64,000 bases of DNA from Rhyacophila brunnea (taxonomy: Eukaryota > Arthropoda > Insecta > Trichoptera > Rhyacophilidae): the NCBI GenBank assembly GCA_022495005.1, contig JAGYXB010000807.1, positions 124,001 to 188,000 on the forward strand, written 5' to 3'. Below, in pieces: positions 25,481 to 37,345 of this stretch. A program made the position numbers and the translations under genes. How positions within the stretch are numbered: the first letter of the stretch is position 1; the number at the start of each line of letters is the position of its first letter. The notes under the pieces are model-generated. The model was given only the letters and a program-made list of their open reading frames with translations, was not told where the DNA came from and searched no databases.

Positions 25481-25830
25481 TTATTGACATATTATCCTAA
25501 GCGTCATTTTTAAGATATTGGCCGATTTAAAATTTATCCAGGAGTCAAAAAATTCCAAAAAAGTTTAATTTTTTCGATTTGAAACTCATGACAGAGGCCA
25601 AAAACTACATTTTTTATTTTATTGATTATTAAGCGTATAAAAAAGTTTTACACTTTATAAAACTTTGATTTATTAAAAGGTTTAAAAATAATGTTAAAAA
25701 TTGGCGTTAAATATTTTTTTATTAAAAAAACTTTAATCCTAATAATTCTAGGCCGTTTTCATTTACCGATGAAAGTTTTTTATCTATTGTAAATAGATTT
25801 CCATGTTGATAATACCAGTAATAATTTCAG

Positions 25831-25995
25831 TATGACGAATCGGGAAAACACTCCAAGGGACACAGCACGAAAGGATCTCATGACATCCACAAGAAAGACG
25901 AATACGAGAAGAAAATAGAGTTCTTTGAAGAAGACCATGGCGGTGGCGAAGAAGAAAAGCATGGAGGATTCCACCAAGAACACGACAGTCACAAG
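25831..25995 (+). CDS. Histidine-rich secreted protein gene, coding exon 3 of those visible
   Basis: This 165-base exon encodes 55 residues, phase 0 to phase 0, with TTTCAG before it and GTATTT after it. It reads YDESGKHSKGHSTKGSHDIH at the start and GGFHQEHDSHK at the end. The centre (KKDEYEKKIEFFEEDH) carries the aromatic/charged segment that in the insect family follows the KGH..TKG..H motif. That makes it the most diagnostic exon and supports joining it straight to the exon ending at 7956 despite the 17.9 kb intron. Nine of 55 residues are His. A TA microsatellite starts about 15 bases beyond the donor site. Confidence 0.87.
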
Positions 25996-26008
25996 GTATT
26001 TATTCAAA

Positions 26009-26052
26009 TATATATATAGTATATATATATATATATATAGTAATATAGTATA
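26009..26052. repeat. TA microsatellite beside exon 3
   Basis: Interrupted (AT)n run beginning about 14 bases after the donor site of the exon ending at 25995. Confidence 0.85.
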
Positions 26053-27048
26053 TATATTACATTAATTTATTTTAATATATTTTATGATATATTTTTTCAA
26101 TCAATACTTAAATTCACTTTGAATTACAAATTATTTATTAATAAAGCGAATTGCTCGTTTTTCAATGTCTTGAGATCGTCCAATGACGATTTAAATAAAC
26201 TGGATCGTATTGGTCACTTTATTTTTAAATGTATAATAAATGGACCTTTTATATACTTATTTTTAGCATTTTTTTAATATGCCATGTTTTCAAATAGACG
26301 TCAAACTGTCACAGCTATTTTCATATTTAGCCTTAAATTATTCGCGGAATAATACGCGTAGAATAATACTATTTAAAAGGTATTAAAAAATAAGATACCT
26401 GGCTGTATTAATTATGCTTAGAAAATACATGGTTTTGTCATGACAGTGAATAAATAAGAGAAATCTCATTAAGTCAACCCAATGACGGCGTACCCAATAG
26501 TACATTAATGAATGCAAAGGGTCAGAAACAATAGAAGAAATGCAGCTTTATTTTACTCAACAATAATATTATTTCAACGAAAATAATACAAATAAAATAG
26601 GTATACTGATATCGTATCGTATCGTAATATATTAGATAAAAGCTTTCACATCTCAGAAAAAGATTTTCAGACCTATATCATTTTCTGTTATTTCATTTGA
26701 TAGACTTGACGCAAAAGCTTAATGATTTGAAAAAAATATAAGAAGTGGGAAAAATATCCATAATCTATTTATAAAGATAATGGGTTAACCTTTTCAATCT
26801 ATTCAAATATCTTTATTTATTGTATATTACGCACAACTTATATAATATATATATATATATTACTTGATATAAGTATTTATTGAGTGCTGCGATTTCTAGA
26901 ATTTGACGCTATGATTCTATTAAACTACAATTGGTAGATTTCCATTTTACAAGATTGCAATAGTAGAAAACAATACCTTCATAGAATAAACGTTACAGTT
27001 ACAGACTATTTATTTTATGTGTAATAGCTATCAGCTCATATAAGTGAA

Positions 27049-27638
27049 GTTGAACACTTTGCGCTTTAGGCACAGTGGAAGGTCACTTTTGAAGACATTA
27101 TTGAGGCGTCTTCAACAATTTTATCAAATATACATTCATCTATTTATAGACACTTGTTGTCCCAGATAGATGTAGCTTTTCACCTGTTTGAGCTGATTGC
27201 CATTGATGAGGATCTCTTTTTGGCCACATATTCGTGTGAAAAATGGACCCTAAGTAAAAGAGAGATCCAGAATTTTAGAGTAGCACAACGTGGTATGGAG
27301 AGGTGCATGATGGGCATAACGCGAAACGACAAAAAGAGGAATAAGTGGATAAAGAAGCAAACAAGGGTTTGCGATGTAATAGAGTTTATTAAAAGCCTTC
27401 AATGGAGATGAACTGGACACATAACTCAAAGAAGAGACAATCGTTGGACAAATCTAGTCATCCAGTGGTATCCAAGAAGTACAAACCGTCCGCAAGGTAG
27501 ACCTAGAGGCCACTGGATCGATGAAATGATAAATTTCTGCGAAAGTACGTGGCAACGAAATTCACAGGACCGAGAGAAGTGGAAGCAGCTTGAAGAAGCC
27601 TTCATCCAGCAGTGGATAGATTCAGGCTGATGATGATG
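27049..27638 (+). mobile_element. RTE LINE insertion with 5' inversion and 9-bp target duplication
   Basis: The forward part (27222-27638) encodes the RTE C-terminus (WTLSKREIQNFRVAQRGMER onward) and ends in a TGATGATGAT tail. The preceding part (27049-27221) matches the RTE copy at 57532-57733 in the opposite orientation, with about 30 internal bases missing. ATAAGTGAA flanks the whole at 27040-27048 and 27639-27647. This is the arrangement expected from twin-priming. A TGA interrupts the frame at 27409, so the copy is dead. Confidence 0.88.
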
Positions 27639-28958
27639 ATAAGTGAACTAGTCATTTCTCTCAAACCAATGGCTAAATTTACATGTGACTGCATTGATTT
27701 ATTTATTTTATAGCATGGATTTTTAAAATAAAATAAATATTAGGAATGTATGAAATCATTTTAGTATAATTCACTAAAAAATCTATATTGCTAGGATTCT
27801 TTTCGCATTTCTATCATTGACGGGGGTCTATTGTCACCAATCATAGTTTAAACCCTAAGGCATGAGTGAAGAACCTGTTGCCTGTGAATAATATAAGATT
27901 TAATAAAATAATTCTCCAGCTGCGAGATATTTAGTGTACCTATTTGTTAAAATCATTCAAAAATGTATTGATCATCGCAGTAATATATGTTTTAAAAAAT
28001 ATATTATGAGAACAGATAATGACAATTTTATGAATAATATAATTTGCATTGGAGTTTAGCGAATTAAGATTTTTCTAAAAATGCTACAGTTCTGTGTAAT
28101 TCCTTGATGCTTTTCAATATAAAAAGATTTCTTTCCCTGGTCTAAGACTAAGTAGTCCTAGGCATTATACAATTCGTCATTTTAAATATACTACAACTAG
28201 ATACTCGTAACTTGTTTTTCACTATTTTTTAGTTAGCTATTCAATATTATTTTACATTTCCTTCTCTACAATATGATAAAACTAACTAAGCCAGAACTTA
28301 ATGGGAACTGTATTAATAATTTTGTGTTTAAAAATATTAGATAACTTTAAAACTATAAATGCATTAAATAAATAAAATAATATATCTACAATATTTTTTC
28401 ATACAATTGAAAATTATTTTATTGTTCCCAATTTTAAATAATAAGTATAGCCTAGATTTCTATTAATAAAGTAAGTTATAATTAATGTTCCCAATAATGA
28501 CCAAATCAGAGTTATTTAGTTGTAGTATTGAGGTGACAATATTATATAATATCAATGACGACATCGACATTTATATTTTATTTTATTTTAATATTTATTA
28601 CAATTTTTTTCAATAAAAATTTTATTGACAGTTAATACCATTAAACGTAGTTCTTTTTGCTCAATATTTAATAAAGTACATTGTTATGTTCAATTAACAT
28701 AACCAATTTTATTCTGCCGACCGATAAGTCTTCAGTATTAATTATGCACTATGGTTGACTTTTTAAACTAGATATATTTAAAACTCTTGTAAACATTAAT
28801 ATATATCTTTTTTTAATGAATACTTTAAATAAACCATTTGTAATAACATTTTTTTGTATTATTTAAACAGTCAAACTGTCCTATTTATGCTTCTCCCTTT
28901 AAAATAAATTCCTACCAATCAAGAAATTGTCATTTAATTAAGAAATGTTTAATTGCAG

Positions 28959-29060
28959 GGAGGAAAATCCAAGGGTAGCCACCTTAAGACCGACCATCAT
29001 CACTCAGAGAAGGGAAAGAAGGGACACCATGAGAAGGGAGGCCATCATCACGACCACAAG
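28959..29060 (+). CDS. Histidine-rich secreted protein gene, coding exon 4 of those visible
   Basis: This 102-base exon encodes 34 residues, phase 0 at both ends, with TTGCAG before it and GTATTT after it. It begins GGKSKGSHLKTDHHHSEKG and ends GHHEKGGHHHDHK. Ten of 34 residues are His. Like three of the other exons it starts with a Gly codon (GGA), and like the first and third it ends with AAG abutting the GT donor. It can be read as another copy of the same His/Gly/Lys module. Any open frame continuing past 29060 is intron read-through into AT-rich sequence. Confidence 0.86.
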
Positions 29061-32000
29061 GTATTTCAATCAACATTGTTAACTGACTTTAATTTACGAA
29101 CATCCAGTGGTGTACCTTTAAAGAAAAGGAATGTTTTCAGAATTTTTTCAACTTTAATTTAAAATCACAATGACATTTTTGTGAAAATATAATATACCTA
29201 GCATAGTGATATATTAGTATACCCTAGTTTCTTCTTCAATTAATGTTAGTAGTTTTGGCACTTCTTATATTTTGTAACTAAGAGATAGTATTTCAATATT
29301 GTTTTCACTATATAAAACACATTTACTAACATGATTAATTCTGCGTAGTGCTAATACAATTATTTTCCATCTCTATTCTGAAGACCATATAGAGTTTTTG
29401 GTTTCCAATTTGGAAGAATCAAATTGATTTTAATTTATAATTATTTAGAAACAGTAAAATTTTCATTGATTTGTTACGCTTTTGATTTATGTTAATATCT
29501 TTTTCACTGACAATTTATTGGCACTATTTTTTTTTTATTTGAGCATAACCATACACGAGTAATTATTTAAATTATATAACACATTGTACTTCTGTACTAA
29601 TGCACCTTAGTATGCATATATCTGTCTGATTTTACTTTTCGTATTTCATGTGTACGAAATTTTGGACAATCGCTAGGTATATATTATATAAAAATATCTG
29701 GATATTGTATTGGCTTACACTCTTACACTAAGCTACTTGTAATTCCATATGATACATGGTGTTGAAAAAGAAAACATCCCTCAATTAGACCGCGTGGAAA
29801 TTCTTCTCAGTACATTTCCGTTGTGTTCAGCAAACTTTTTCTACCTTTTCAACAACTGGAAAAACTAAATTTGTGGATGTGTTACTGAAATGGTACGCCT
29901 AGTGTGCGTCTAAACAAGTTGTTTCAACGATAAAATATGCAAATTTAGTTTAACTTTTCCCACAGGAGTGTATTTTTTCGAAGAACATATCCAACGTAAA
30001 TACGCCTCCCTATCAAATTAATATACTAAATAAGTATACATCGCCTTTAGGTGCATTGTTTACTGTGGTTGCGAGTTTTCTATGTATTTTTTTAACGTAA
30101 AACCTTTTAATTCACGGTGGCGTAAAATAAAATCGCTTGAAGGTAAGGAATGCAAAACCAAACTTCATCACTAACTATATCATAGTATTAGGGTAGCATG
30201 ATATTAATATAAATGCTTGAATGTTTTTAATTTTCCGGTAAAGGAACCAAAAAAAGAATTTATAGCCTGAAGAAGCTAATCTTTATAGAAGTGTATAAAT
30301 CAGAAGAAAATTGTTATTTATAGTATAAAACATTAATAATTGAGAATATTAGTTTCAAAGTCGGTTACCTCCATATTCTGCAATTTTTAGATAATTGCGA
30401 AAATCTATAAAGCATATTTAGAACTGCGAATATAATATTTTATTTTAGCAAACATTTTATTGAATAATTAGAATACACGAATAGCGAATTAAAATGTCTT
30501 TAAAGTCATTCAAATTAATAAAAAACATTTTTTAAATTAGTAATAGAATATAAAAAATGGCGGCTGATAAATATAGACGGCTTTACAATAAACCCCCGGC
30601 TTAATTCTATTTACTTAAGGGGGATTCTATATGCCAACAGAGAACCTAGCGGAAAAATACGAAGGTTGTAATTTGAGATTTTTTTTGTTGATAATTTACA
30701 ATTTCAACTGTATTAAATAATAAATATGTAATAAGAATATAATATAACGTAATAAGAATGTAAGAAGAAATAAAAAGGATTTCAAGTTATGCACATTTAT
30801 ATTTTTTTTTATAAAAATCGATGTTTTTTAAAATAAATATAAAAATCATTAAAACTATGAATTTGTAAAAAAAATCTAAGCTCTAAAAAATTAAAAACTT
30901 AATAAACTAAATTTTAATAATCTCAGATTGCATTTTTCCGCTAGGTACTATGTTGGCATATAGGATCCTCCTTAACAACTGGGGTAAACATACGATGGAA
31001 AATTGCTTATAGAATAAAAAATAAATGAAATTGAATTGAAACTAATAGCCTTAATCCTTAGTTTTTTTATTTGCGTAATTTGGTAAATACTCGTATATAC
31101 TCAAGTTGTATTTGCGTCTAGTTAGTTTTATTAATCATGAAAAATATGTATATAATAACTGAAAAATTCTGAAAATCCGATAATGGGTTCCGTTCATTTT
31201 AAGTTTTCTTGTGAAATAAAATCGTAAATATTATATTTAATTTTATTTCATAAAAAAATAATCTGTAACAAGAATATATTTTTTATTTTATATAATTGCC
31301 ACTGAAAACTCTTTGACTAATAATGATGATGGAAATTCTGAAACCTTAATATTGTTGATTGGTCGATTTACTTAGCAGCCGTGTATTTATAATAAACCGA
31401 AATTCACTTCAGTATTTTTATATACGTAAAAAGCTTTATTTTACATATATATATATATATGATATGCAAAATCTTTCATTGTAACTCTATTATGAAAATC
31501 TTTATTTGGTGTAAGAATATTATGATTAAAAGAACAAAAGATTTTTTCTAAAATTTTCTTTATATTAATAAGATTATTGGTACTTTAACTTGTGATTTTC
31601 TTTGTCTTTTAAACCGTTTTAAATGTAAATTTTCACTTCAAACTTGATTAAGTTTTAATTTTGACGCGCGTGGATACCACACACATTTTTTATTACCTGC
31701 AATATTATCTGAAATATTACAAGGTAGTTTTAAAATAATTTTGTGTTGAAATATTTTATTTGCCAATATTAGCATAGCATCAATAATTTTTCATAAATAA
31801 AACATGAACATTTTCGAGGTTTTTATATAAATTCTTTCCTGCAATATCTGTCACAAAGTTAGTAATTTTGTATAATATATTCATCAAACTTTATCTTTCA
31901 TTCGTTCAAATACATTTTTATTCGTCTCTGGGAAAGTTTTCTTATCAAAAAATTTATTTCATTATTGGTACGGAAAAGATGTCTGTTCATCATATTAAAT

Positions 32001-32691
32001 CGTTGATTTTTCAGAGATTTTAGTATAAAAATACTTTATACTGTTAAAAATATAATACACATTACTCTTCTACGAATCCATAAAAATAAATGTGCTGTTT
32101 TTGTGCTTACTATTGACAGATGTGAAAGATAAATAATATAGTGTGCTATATAGATGATTTATTATTATATTAACACATTCGCATATGCACGTAACGTTGA
32201 TTTTTGTAGGATTTACTTCACCTTCACAAACAAACGACCCGATTTTTTTAAAACTTAGTAGGTATTATTTATTGTGTGATTAAAATTACGAAATGGAATA
32301 CAGTCATGTAATTATCAGGCATACTATATCAAAAGTTTAGTTCAACTTTATTTAAATTCAAATATTCAACATAATTTTCTTGTTGATTAATTTAGGTTAC
32401 GTAAATCTTATCTATTTATATATTGGGATATTTTATTTATTTATTTACAGCATAACATTATGAATTTTCATTTAAAAATCATAGATTTTTTTAAAGTAAT
32501 AATAATAAAATTTAGAATCAAACGTCTTAGAAAAAATTTATAAAGTAAATCCCTGAAAAATATCTAGGAAGTGCATTGTTTGGTTTTTCTGCTCTCGCTA
32601 TGAATATGAATTTTATTGTTGAAGATGTCAACGTTCTTCTCCATGTGAAATAAGGCGATATGTTTTATTGACGTTTATTTAATTCTTATAG
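29061..32691 (+). other. Intron 4 (of those visible)
   Basis: GT/AG intron of 3631 bases, phase 0. It is AT-rich throughout, with a short TA microsatellite near 31446. No transposon or coding sequence was recognised. Confidence 0.7.
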
Positions 32692-33168
32692 GGACATAAG
32701 CACGCAGGAGGCCACGATCAACATCACACTCATCACCAAGAATACGCCCAGAAGAAATCCAAAGATGCTGGCAAGAAATGGGGATACAAGAAAGGAGATG
32801 GCGGCGGCGGTGGAGGGGGTGGCGGGGGACACAAGCATGGTGGAGGAGGCGGTCATAAACACGGCGGAGGAGGTGGAGGAGGGGGACACAAGCACGGAGG
32901 AGGAGGACATAAGCATGGACATAAGCACGGACATAAGCACGGACATAAACACCACGATGACATCTCATCCGATTATATCCCAGCTTCTGCTCATGGCGGT
33001 GTTGCACATGATGATAATCCAATCCATTTGGAAGAAGTTCATCAATTTGCTCCAGTTTACGAAGAACCAGCGCCTGTTCAGGAATTGGTTGGAAATTCTG
33101 ACGCTGGAGAACCTGAGGAAGAGTATGAAGATGAAGAAGAAGGAGCAGAAGAGGAGGAAGCTCAATGA
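32692..33168 (+). CDS. Histidine-rich secreted protein gene, terminal coding exon with HK/Gly repeats and acidic tail
   Basis: The last exon begins after TTATAG and encodes 158 residues plus a TGA stop at 33166-33168. Four zones follow one another. The first is a His/Gln/Lys part (GHKHAGGHDQHHTHHQEYAQ). The second is a Gly-rich zone with runs of 10, 5, 8 and 4 Gly separated by HKH. The third is a tandem of GHKH units (32920-32953). The fourth is a non-repetitive part with SSDYIPASAHGG and FAPVYEEPAPV, ending in a strongly acidic tail (EPEEEYEDEEEG, then EEEEAQ). The first parts could bind divalent metals through His; the acidic tail could bind cations or basic partners. Both roles are inferred from composition only. 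Several long open frames on both strands over this exon are shadows caused by its repetitive GC-rich sequence. Confidence 0.88.
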   Translation, partial: GHKHAGGHDQHHTHHQEYAQKKSKDAGKKWGYKKGDGGGGGGGGGGHKHGGGGGHKHGGGGGGGGHKHGGGGHKHGHKHGHKHGHKHHDDISSDYIPASAHGGVAHDDNPIHLEEVHQFAPVYEEPAPVQELVGNSDAGEPEEEYEDEEEGAEEEEAQ

Positions 33169-34155
33169 AGTGTGGTGTAATTTTTATGATTAATATTCAC
33201 TTTGATACTCGTAGCACATTTATTGTCTTATAACAACCATGAATTTTAAACTGTATGGCAGACATTGCATGTTCAATCTGATTCACGGATCCAGGAGATA
33301 TCTAAAATCAAAAGGTTTTGGTTTATCAATCCATTAATCTTATCACTAACCCGAACGCGAACAGATTGGTCGTCTAATGCTTTCCTATGACATAATCAGA
33401 CCCTAAAGAAGATGTCACAAATTCTCCTATAACGTGATTGACATTATTGATTTTTTACTACATCTTATCTTTATAAAACAGTCCATTATTGATAATCCAT
33501 CTTTCATTCATTCGATTGATTTAAAAAACAAAATGTTAAATCAAAAACATAAAAAATATCTTTGTCATCCATGATTCTATTTCACCCTGTCAAGCTACTA
33601 TTTATTTTTCGTTCTGTCTTGTAAATATATACCTTTTTGCCTAATTGACAGGATTCGAAATGGACTTTTGGGAATAGCAAATATTATCCACACCTTGAGT
33701 ATTAACTCCTAATATTTCAAAAAAGTTTATATTGGCTTTGTGAGATTGTCTATTGTTTTTTTTTATTTGATTTCATATTAAAGAGGTCATGATATAATAA
33801 CGACGATGATCGATGATACTCTATTACGTCTAGCTTCTTGCGTAATACACTTTTTGCTCCTTTTGAATATTTAGGTATGGTATACATTTAAAATTTACGG
33901 TGTAAAGTAAGGCATTATCTGTGTAATTAATTTAAAATGCTTTTTATTACGTCAGAGTGAATTTAAATCGTAAATCGCGGCGCGAATCGTAAATCGAATT
34001 CCACGACTTAAATTATTACGTCTTGTCTATGTTGTTGTTGTACGCTATGTTTTACTTAATTTATATACCTATTGTTATGTTTAATTATTGTTGCTTTATT
34101 TTATTTAAATATTGTTAATCTTTATTACATTTCTTTATGTGTTTTTCATAAATAA
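33169..34155 (+). other. Probable 3' UTR and downstream flank of the histidine-rich gene
   Basis: AT-rich sequence after the stop with no recognisable coding content. A weak ATTAAA lies near 33778 and an AATAAA-type signal near 34150, either of which could end the transcript. The exact cleavage site cannot be set from sequence. Confidence 0.35.
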
Positions 34156-34418
34156 ATAGTCTACTGACAATAAAAAAGTGTTTTAATAAACTTTCCCATA
34201 GCAGTGGCGCATAGCTATCCCACCGCAAGAGGAAGTCCTGTACAAAGTATTGAAGCTCGGCCATGCTAGGAGTCCTAAACTTTAGTTTGATATTTGTTTG
34301 AAAGGGAAAATGTAATGCGAAATGTAAAAGGTGAATCTTTTTATGCTTAGGTGCCAAAAAAACTTCAAAATATTTTAAATTATGAGTGGCATATAAAAGT
34401 TTTCTTTTTTTATTTATA

Positions 34419-34543
34419 TTAATACTTTGGACTCTGAAGACGCACCTGGCGCGTAATGACCAGGCGGCCGATCAATGTAATTAACGTGAATTTTAAAGGT
34501 GGTAATTAAAAAATCATTATCTAGTCAGAAGCGAATGAGTTAA
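34419..34543. mobile_element. piggyBac-like MITE, copy 2
   Basis: Same element as 22330-22453 in the opposite orientation, about 125 bases, again between TTAA sites (34419-34422 and 34540-34543). Weaker relatives may sit at 1381-1488 and 34905-35005. Confidence 0.65.
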
Positions 34544-35204
34544 GAAATAGCATTGTTCCTTACAAAATAAAAATAAATATGCATCCACAATCAGAGTCAA
34601 TTTTCCATTATATTAGGTACTAAGTATCGACGGTATACTTTAAAATTCCGGGACGTTTTTTTTCGTCCTGGGTGAGGTTCTACAATTGTGTTGCATACTG
34701 GCGTAATTTTTAATCGAAAAGGTTCACCACTACTGCTCTAGGGTCATTTAACGACAAGCGTTTTCAAAATTTACCTTTAAATGTGTCTTAATAATTAATC
34801 AATGGAAATAATGGAAAATTGACTATTCGACACTTATTTATTTTTTGACAAAATCTATTTTCTTTTATAAGAAGGAACAATGCTGTTTCTTAAGCGGAAG
34901 GTACACCTGTTGTACACTAATTAACTGGCCATTCAATATAATTAGCATGTTATTTAAATGCGGTCATTAAATAGTAATTGCTCCGCGGTCAACAAGTTAA
35001 TAATTAACTTTGGCACGCCACTCATAATTTAAAATATTTTGGTTTTTTTTCGGTTTTGAACTGTTTACCATACAAAACGTATGACTTCTGTTCAAGAAAA
35101 CATCTTTTCATTGGGTATGTAAGCGTTTGACCGTAACCGTTTATATACCGGATACGTACACACTCACACACATATATATATATAAACATATATCGACCAT
35201 GTAA

Positions 35205-35380
35205 TATATAACCATGTTCGATCCAAAAATAATCATATGGGCCTCCATATATTGGAGATTGTATTAACAGACTTTTGTTTTTTAGAGAAATGGTAGGTAG
35301 GATCCAAACACACATTGAAAAACAACAACTGAATTTGACATTATAAGCCAACGCGGTAACCGATCAGCTATACACTTAGT
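35205..35380 (-). repeat. SINE-like repeat family A, copy 3
   Basis: Contains ACCATGTTCGATCCAAAAATA, GGCCTCCATA and a diverged B-box end, in the same order as the copy at 6180. Confidence 0.5.
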
Positions 35381-36075
35381 GAAAATATATCTACTAGAAC
35401 AGATATCGTAAGTTAAGTTCACACGGTTCATTATATTGACGGCCTCATAGGGTCTAATAACAAATTAATAATCAACCCCTATTTATTCTATATGGATTAC
35501 CTGAAACTCCACGCAAGTTTAATTGTGCTACTGGCTCTTTTAGGTAACTTGATACATACCCACCTATATAGGTATATATAAGGATTATATTTAATTTATT
35601 AATTCAGTATGTTGCTCTTTAAGGGGTCCATTTTTAGACGGATTTCCTTGTACAATTAATTCTGTTTACGGTTAATCTTTAGTAGAAGGCCATATCTTAA
35701 TTAAATCACAACTGACAACCTTTAAAGTAAGGACTGGTGTAATTAGTTCATACATTCTTACTGTATCTAGTCTGGTTTTTTTTATTAAAAATAAATTCTA
35801 TGGAAGAGTTATAAAAAAAAGTGTTTAATATTATAAAATGTATATCAACTACAAATTAATTAATAACCATTCAGATTCCCTATGTACAATTACTGTCTAA
35901 CGATAAATGTGATGTACCCAGAGTGAATATTCGTCCTCACATTTTCTTACTTTTATACAGTCATACATATAAAACCAATCTATGTTGACTCGACTCTGCA
36001 AAACCTTGAATCTTCACAGTTATCGACTGATTCTGTTTGACCTCTTGCCTCTTTCGAATTAAGTTCCTCAAAAAT

Positions 36076-36152
36076 CTGGTTACATGTAAATTGTACGTAT
36101 TACATTCCACCGTAGTACAGTTCGCAGTGAACTCTCTTATCGGAAAGAGATG
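36076..36152 (+). repeat. Short dispersed repeat, copy 1
   Basis: GTTACATGTAAATTGTACGT, then CACCGTAGTACAGTTCGCAG and CTTATCGGAAAGAGATGA. Direct relative of 46186-46263. Class unknown. Confidence 0.7.
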
Positions 36153-36984
36153 AAAAAATATGCGTTGTTCGTGGACATTGCAGACAATAATGTTCCAATT
36201 TACATCTAACCTAACCTAATAAATGATTCAGCATATCAGCTATTTTCAAAATTTGTTTGCCGCTGGCTTCCTAGTTTAAACTGACAAGAACCGTGTTTTA
36301 TTTAGACATTAATTTTATCTCATTACTATACGAGCTTAAGAGGTTGGACGGTCTTTCATATACGACCATATATTTCCGATACAACATTTCACGTATCACA
36401 GATACGGTTAACAAATTTCACTTTTTTATTGCATTTATTTTCTTATGTTGTCTGTCTCTATATATACTTTTTTTATATTCTTCTGTATTTTTTATATTTT
36501 TATTATGAATAATTATATCTATGATTTATACTATTGATTGACCTAAATAAAGAATAATAAAAAAATATTAGTAATAAACTATTTTCTATATTTTTTAAAA
36601 ATAATAATTTAAGGGTGGAGAAATTAAAGAAGTACAAATGACACATAAGCTTACAAGCTTAGTAGTTAGGAGTATTTTACATCACCATATAGGTACTTAT
36701 TTACATGTGAAAAAGGATTCAAACGTAGGTATATGTTTCTTCTTTCTATGAAAATTTAAAAGCATTCCATTAATAACACCTGATTACACTCAATGGATTC
36801 ATATTATAATATAGTAACGTTATTGCTATTGTAATAGAGACATAATGTGTCTTATTTTTAATGTTACTTAACTAATACAAAAAACACTAGTACCTACACA
36901 TCAAGAAATATTGATCAAATTGAACATGAATTCTTTCAATATAAATTAATATCCGTTCAATATGCTATTCTTTCTTTTCTTTTC

Positions 36985-37345
36985 TTCTTTACCCTGTCCG
37001 CTAGTTGGAGCATATGGATACCATACAACGCCTCCAAGAACCCCTCTCACTTACCAGTCTTCTTGCGTCATTCCAGATCATGACAGCGTCCCGTAGCTTT
37101 GCTGTATACACTATGTACTATGTAGCTAGTAATTAGCGACCTTACATGGTGCCGGAATACTGTTGGCTTGAAGAAAATGCAATCCAGGTTGTAATTCTCT
37201 TCAGGCATCGCACCACGTAGCCGAACCAGATCCAATATCGCATCTTCATTCTCAGCATCACGAAAATATACTTGGTCCGCTCTCTCAGATTCTCGTTGCT
37301 CCTAATGTCATATTACTGGATACTCAGTATTCGTCACAAATAATA
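36985..37345 (-). pseudogene. LINE RT C-terminal remnant, diverged relative of 39022-40010
   Basis: Aligns without large gaps to 39030-39390 (shared CCAGTCTTCTTGC.TCATTCC, GCGTCCCGTAGCT and TTCTCGTTGCTCCTAA) but carries many substitutions and stops. It retains only the region after the catalytic domain. Confidence 0.65.

Larger units (their letters stand above)
7957..25830 (+). other. Intron 2 (of those visible), 17.9 kb, repeat-rich
   Basis: GT/AG intron, phase 0, spanning more than a quarter of the window. It holds tRNA-like SINE pairs (8205-8885, 9731-10160), a tRNA-derived SINE (10241-10420), a tandem duplication (11424-11750), a 200-bp palindrome (13388-13585), an LTR-like segment (14780-15110), two copies of the 420-bp repeat, a MITE with long TIRs (20164-20460), a piggyBac-like MITE (22330-22453) and a 350-bp repeat with an inverted partner 25 kb away. 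About 16780-17280, 18140-18240, 19090-19340 and 20640-21000 are more complex in base composition but were not identified. No histidine-rich exon-like frame was found inside. Confidence 0.75.
25996..28958 (+). other. Intron 3 (of those visible)
   Basis: GT/AG intron of 2963 bases, phase 0. It contains a TA microsatellite (about 26009-26052) and the inverted RTE insertion at 27049-27638. From 27650 to 28958 it is AT-rich with nothing recognised. Confidence 0.75.

Noticed and set aside
32675..33193. Four further long open frames over the last exon, on both strands
   Set aside because: They are shadows of the repetitive GC-rich coding exon; the histidine-rich frame alone has correct splice phase and family character.
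35022..35351. 109-codon minus-strand frame
   Set aside because: It overlaps a SINE-like repeat copy and low-complexity TA/CA sequence; not gene-like.
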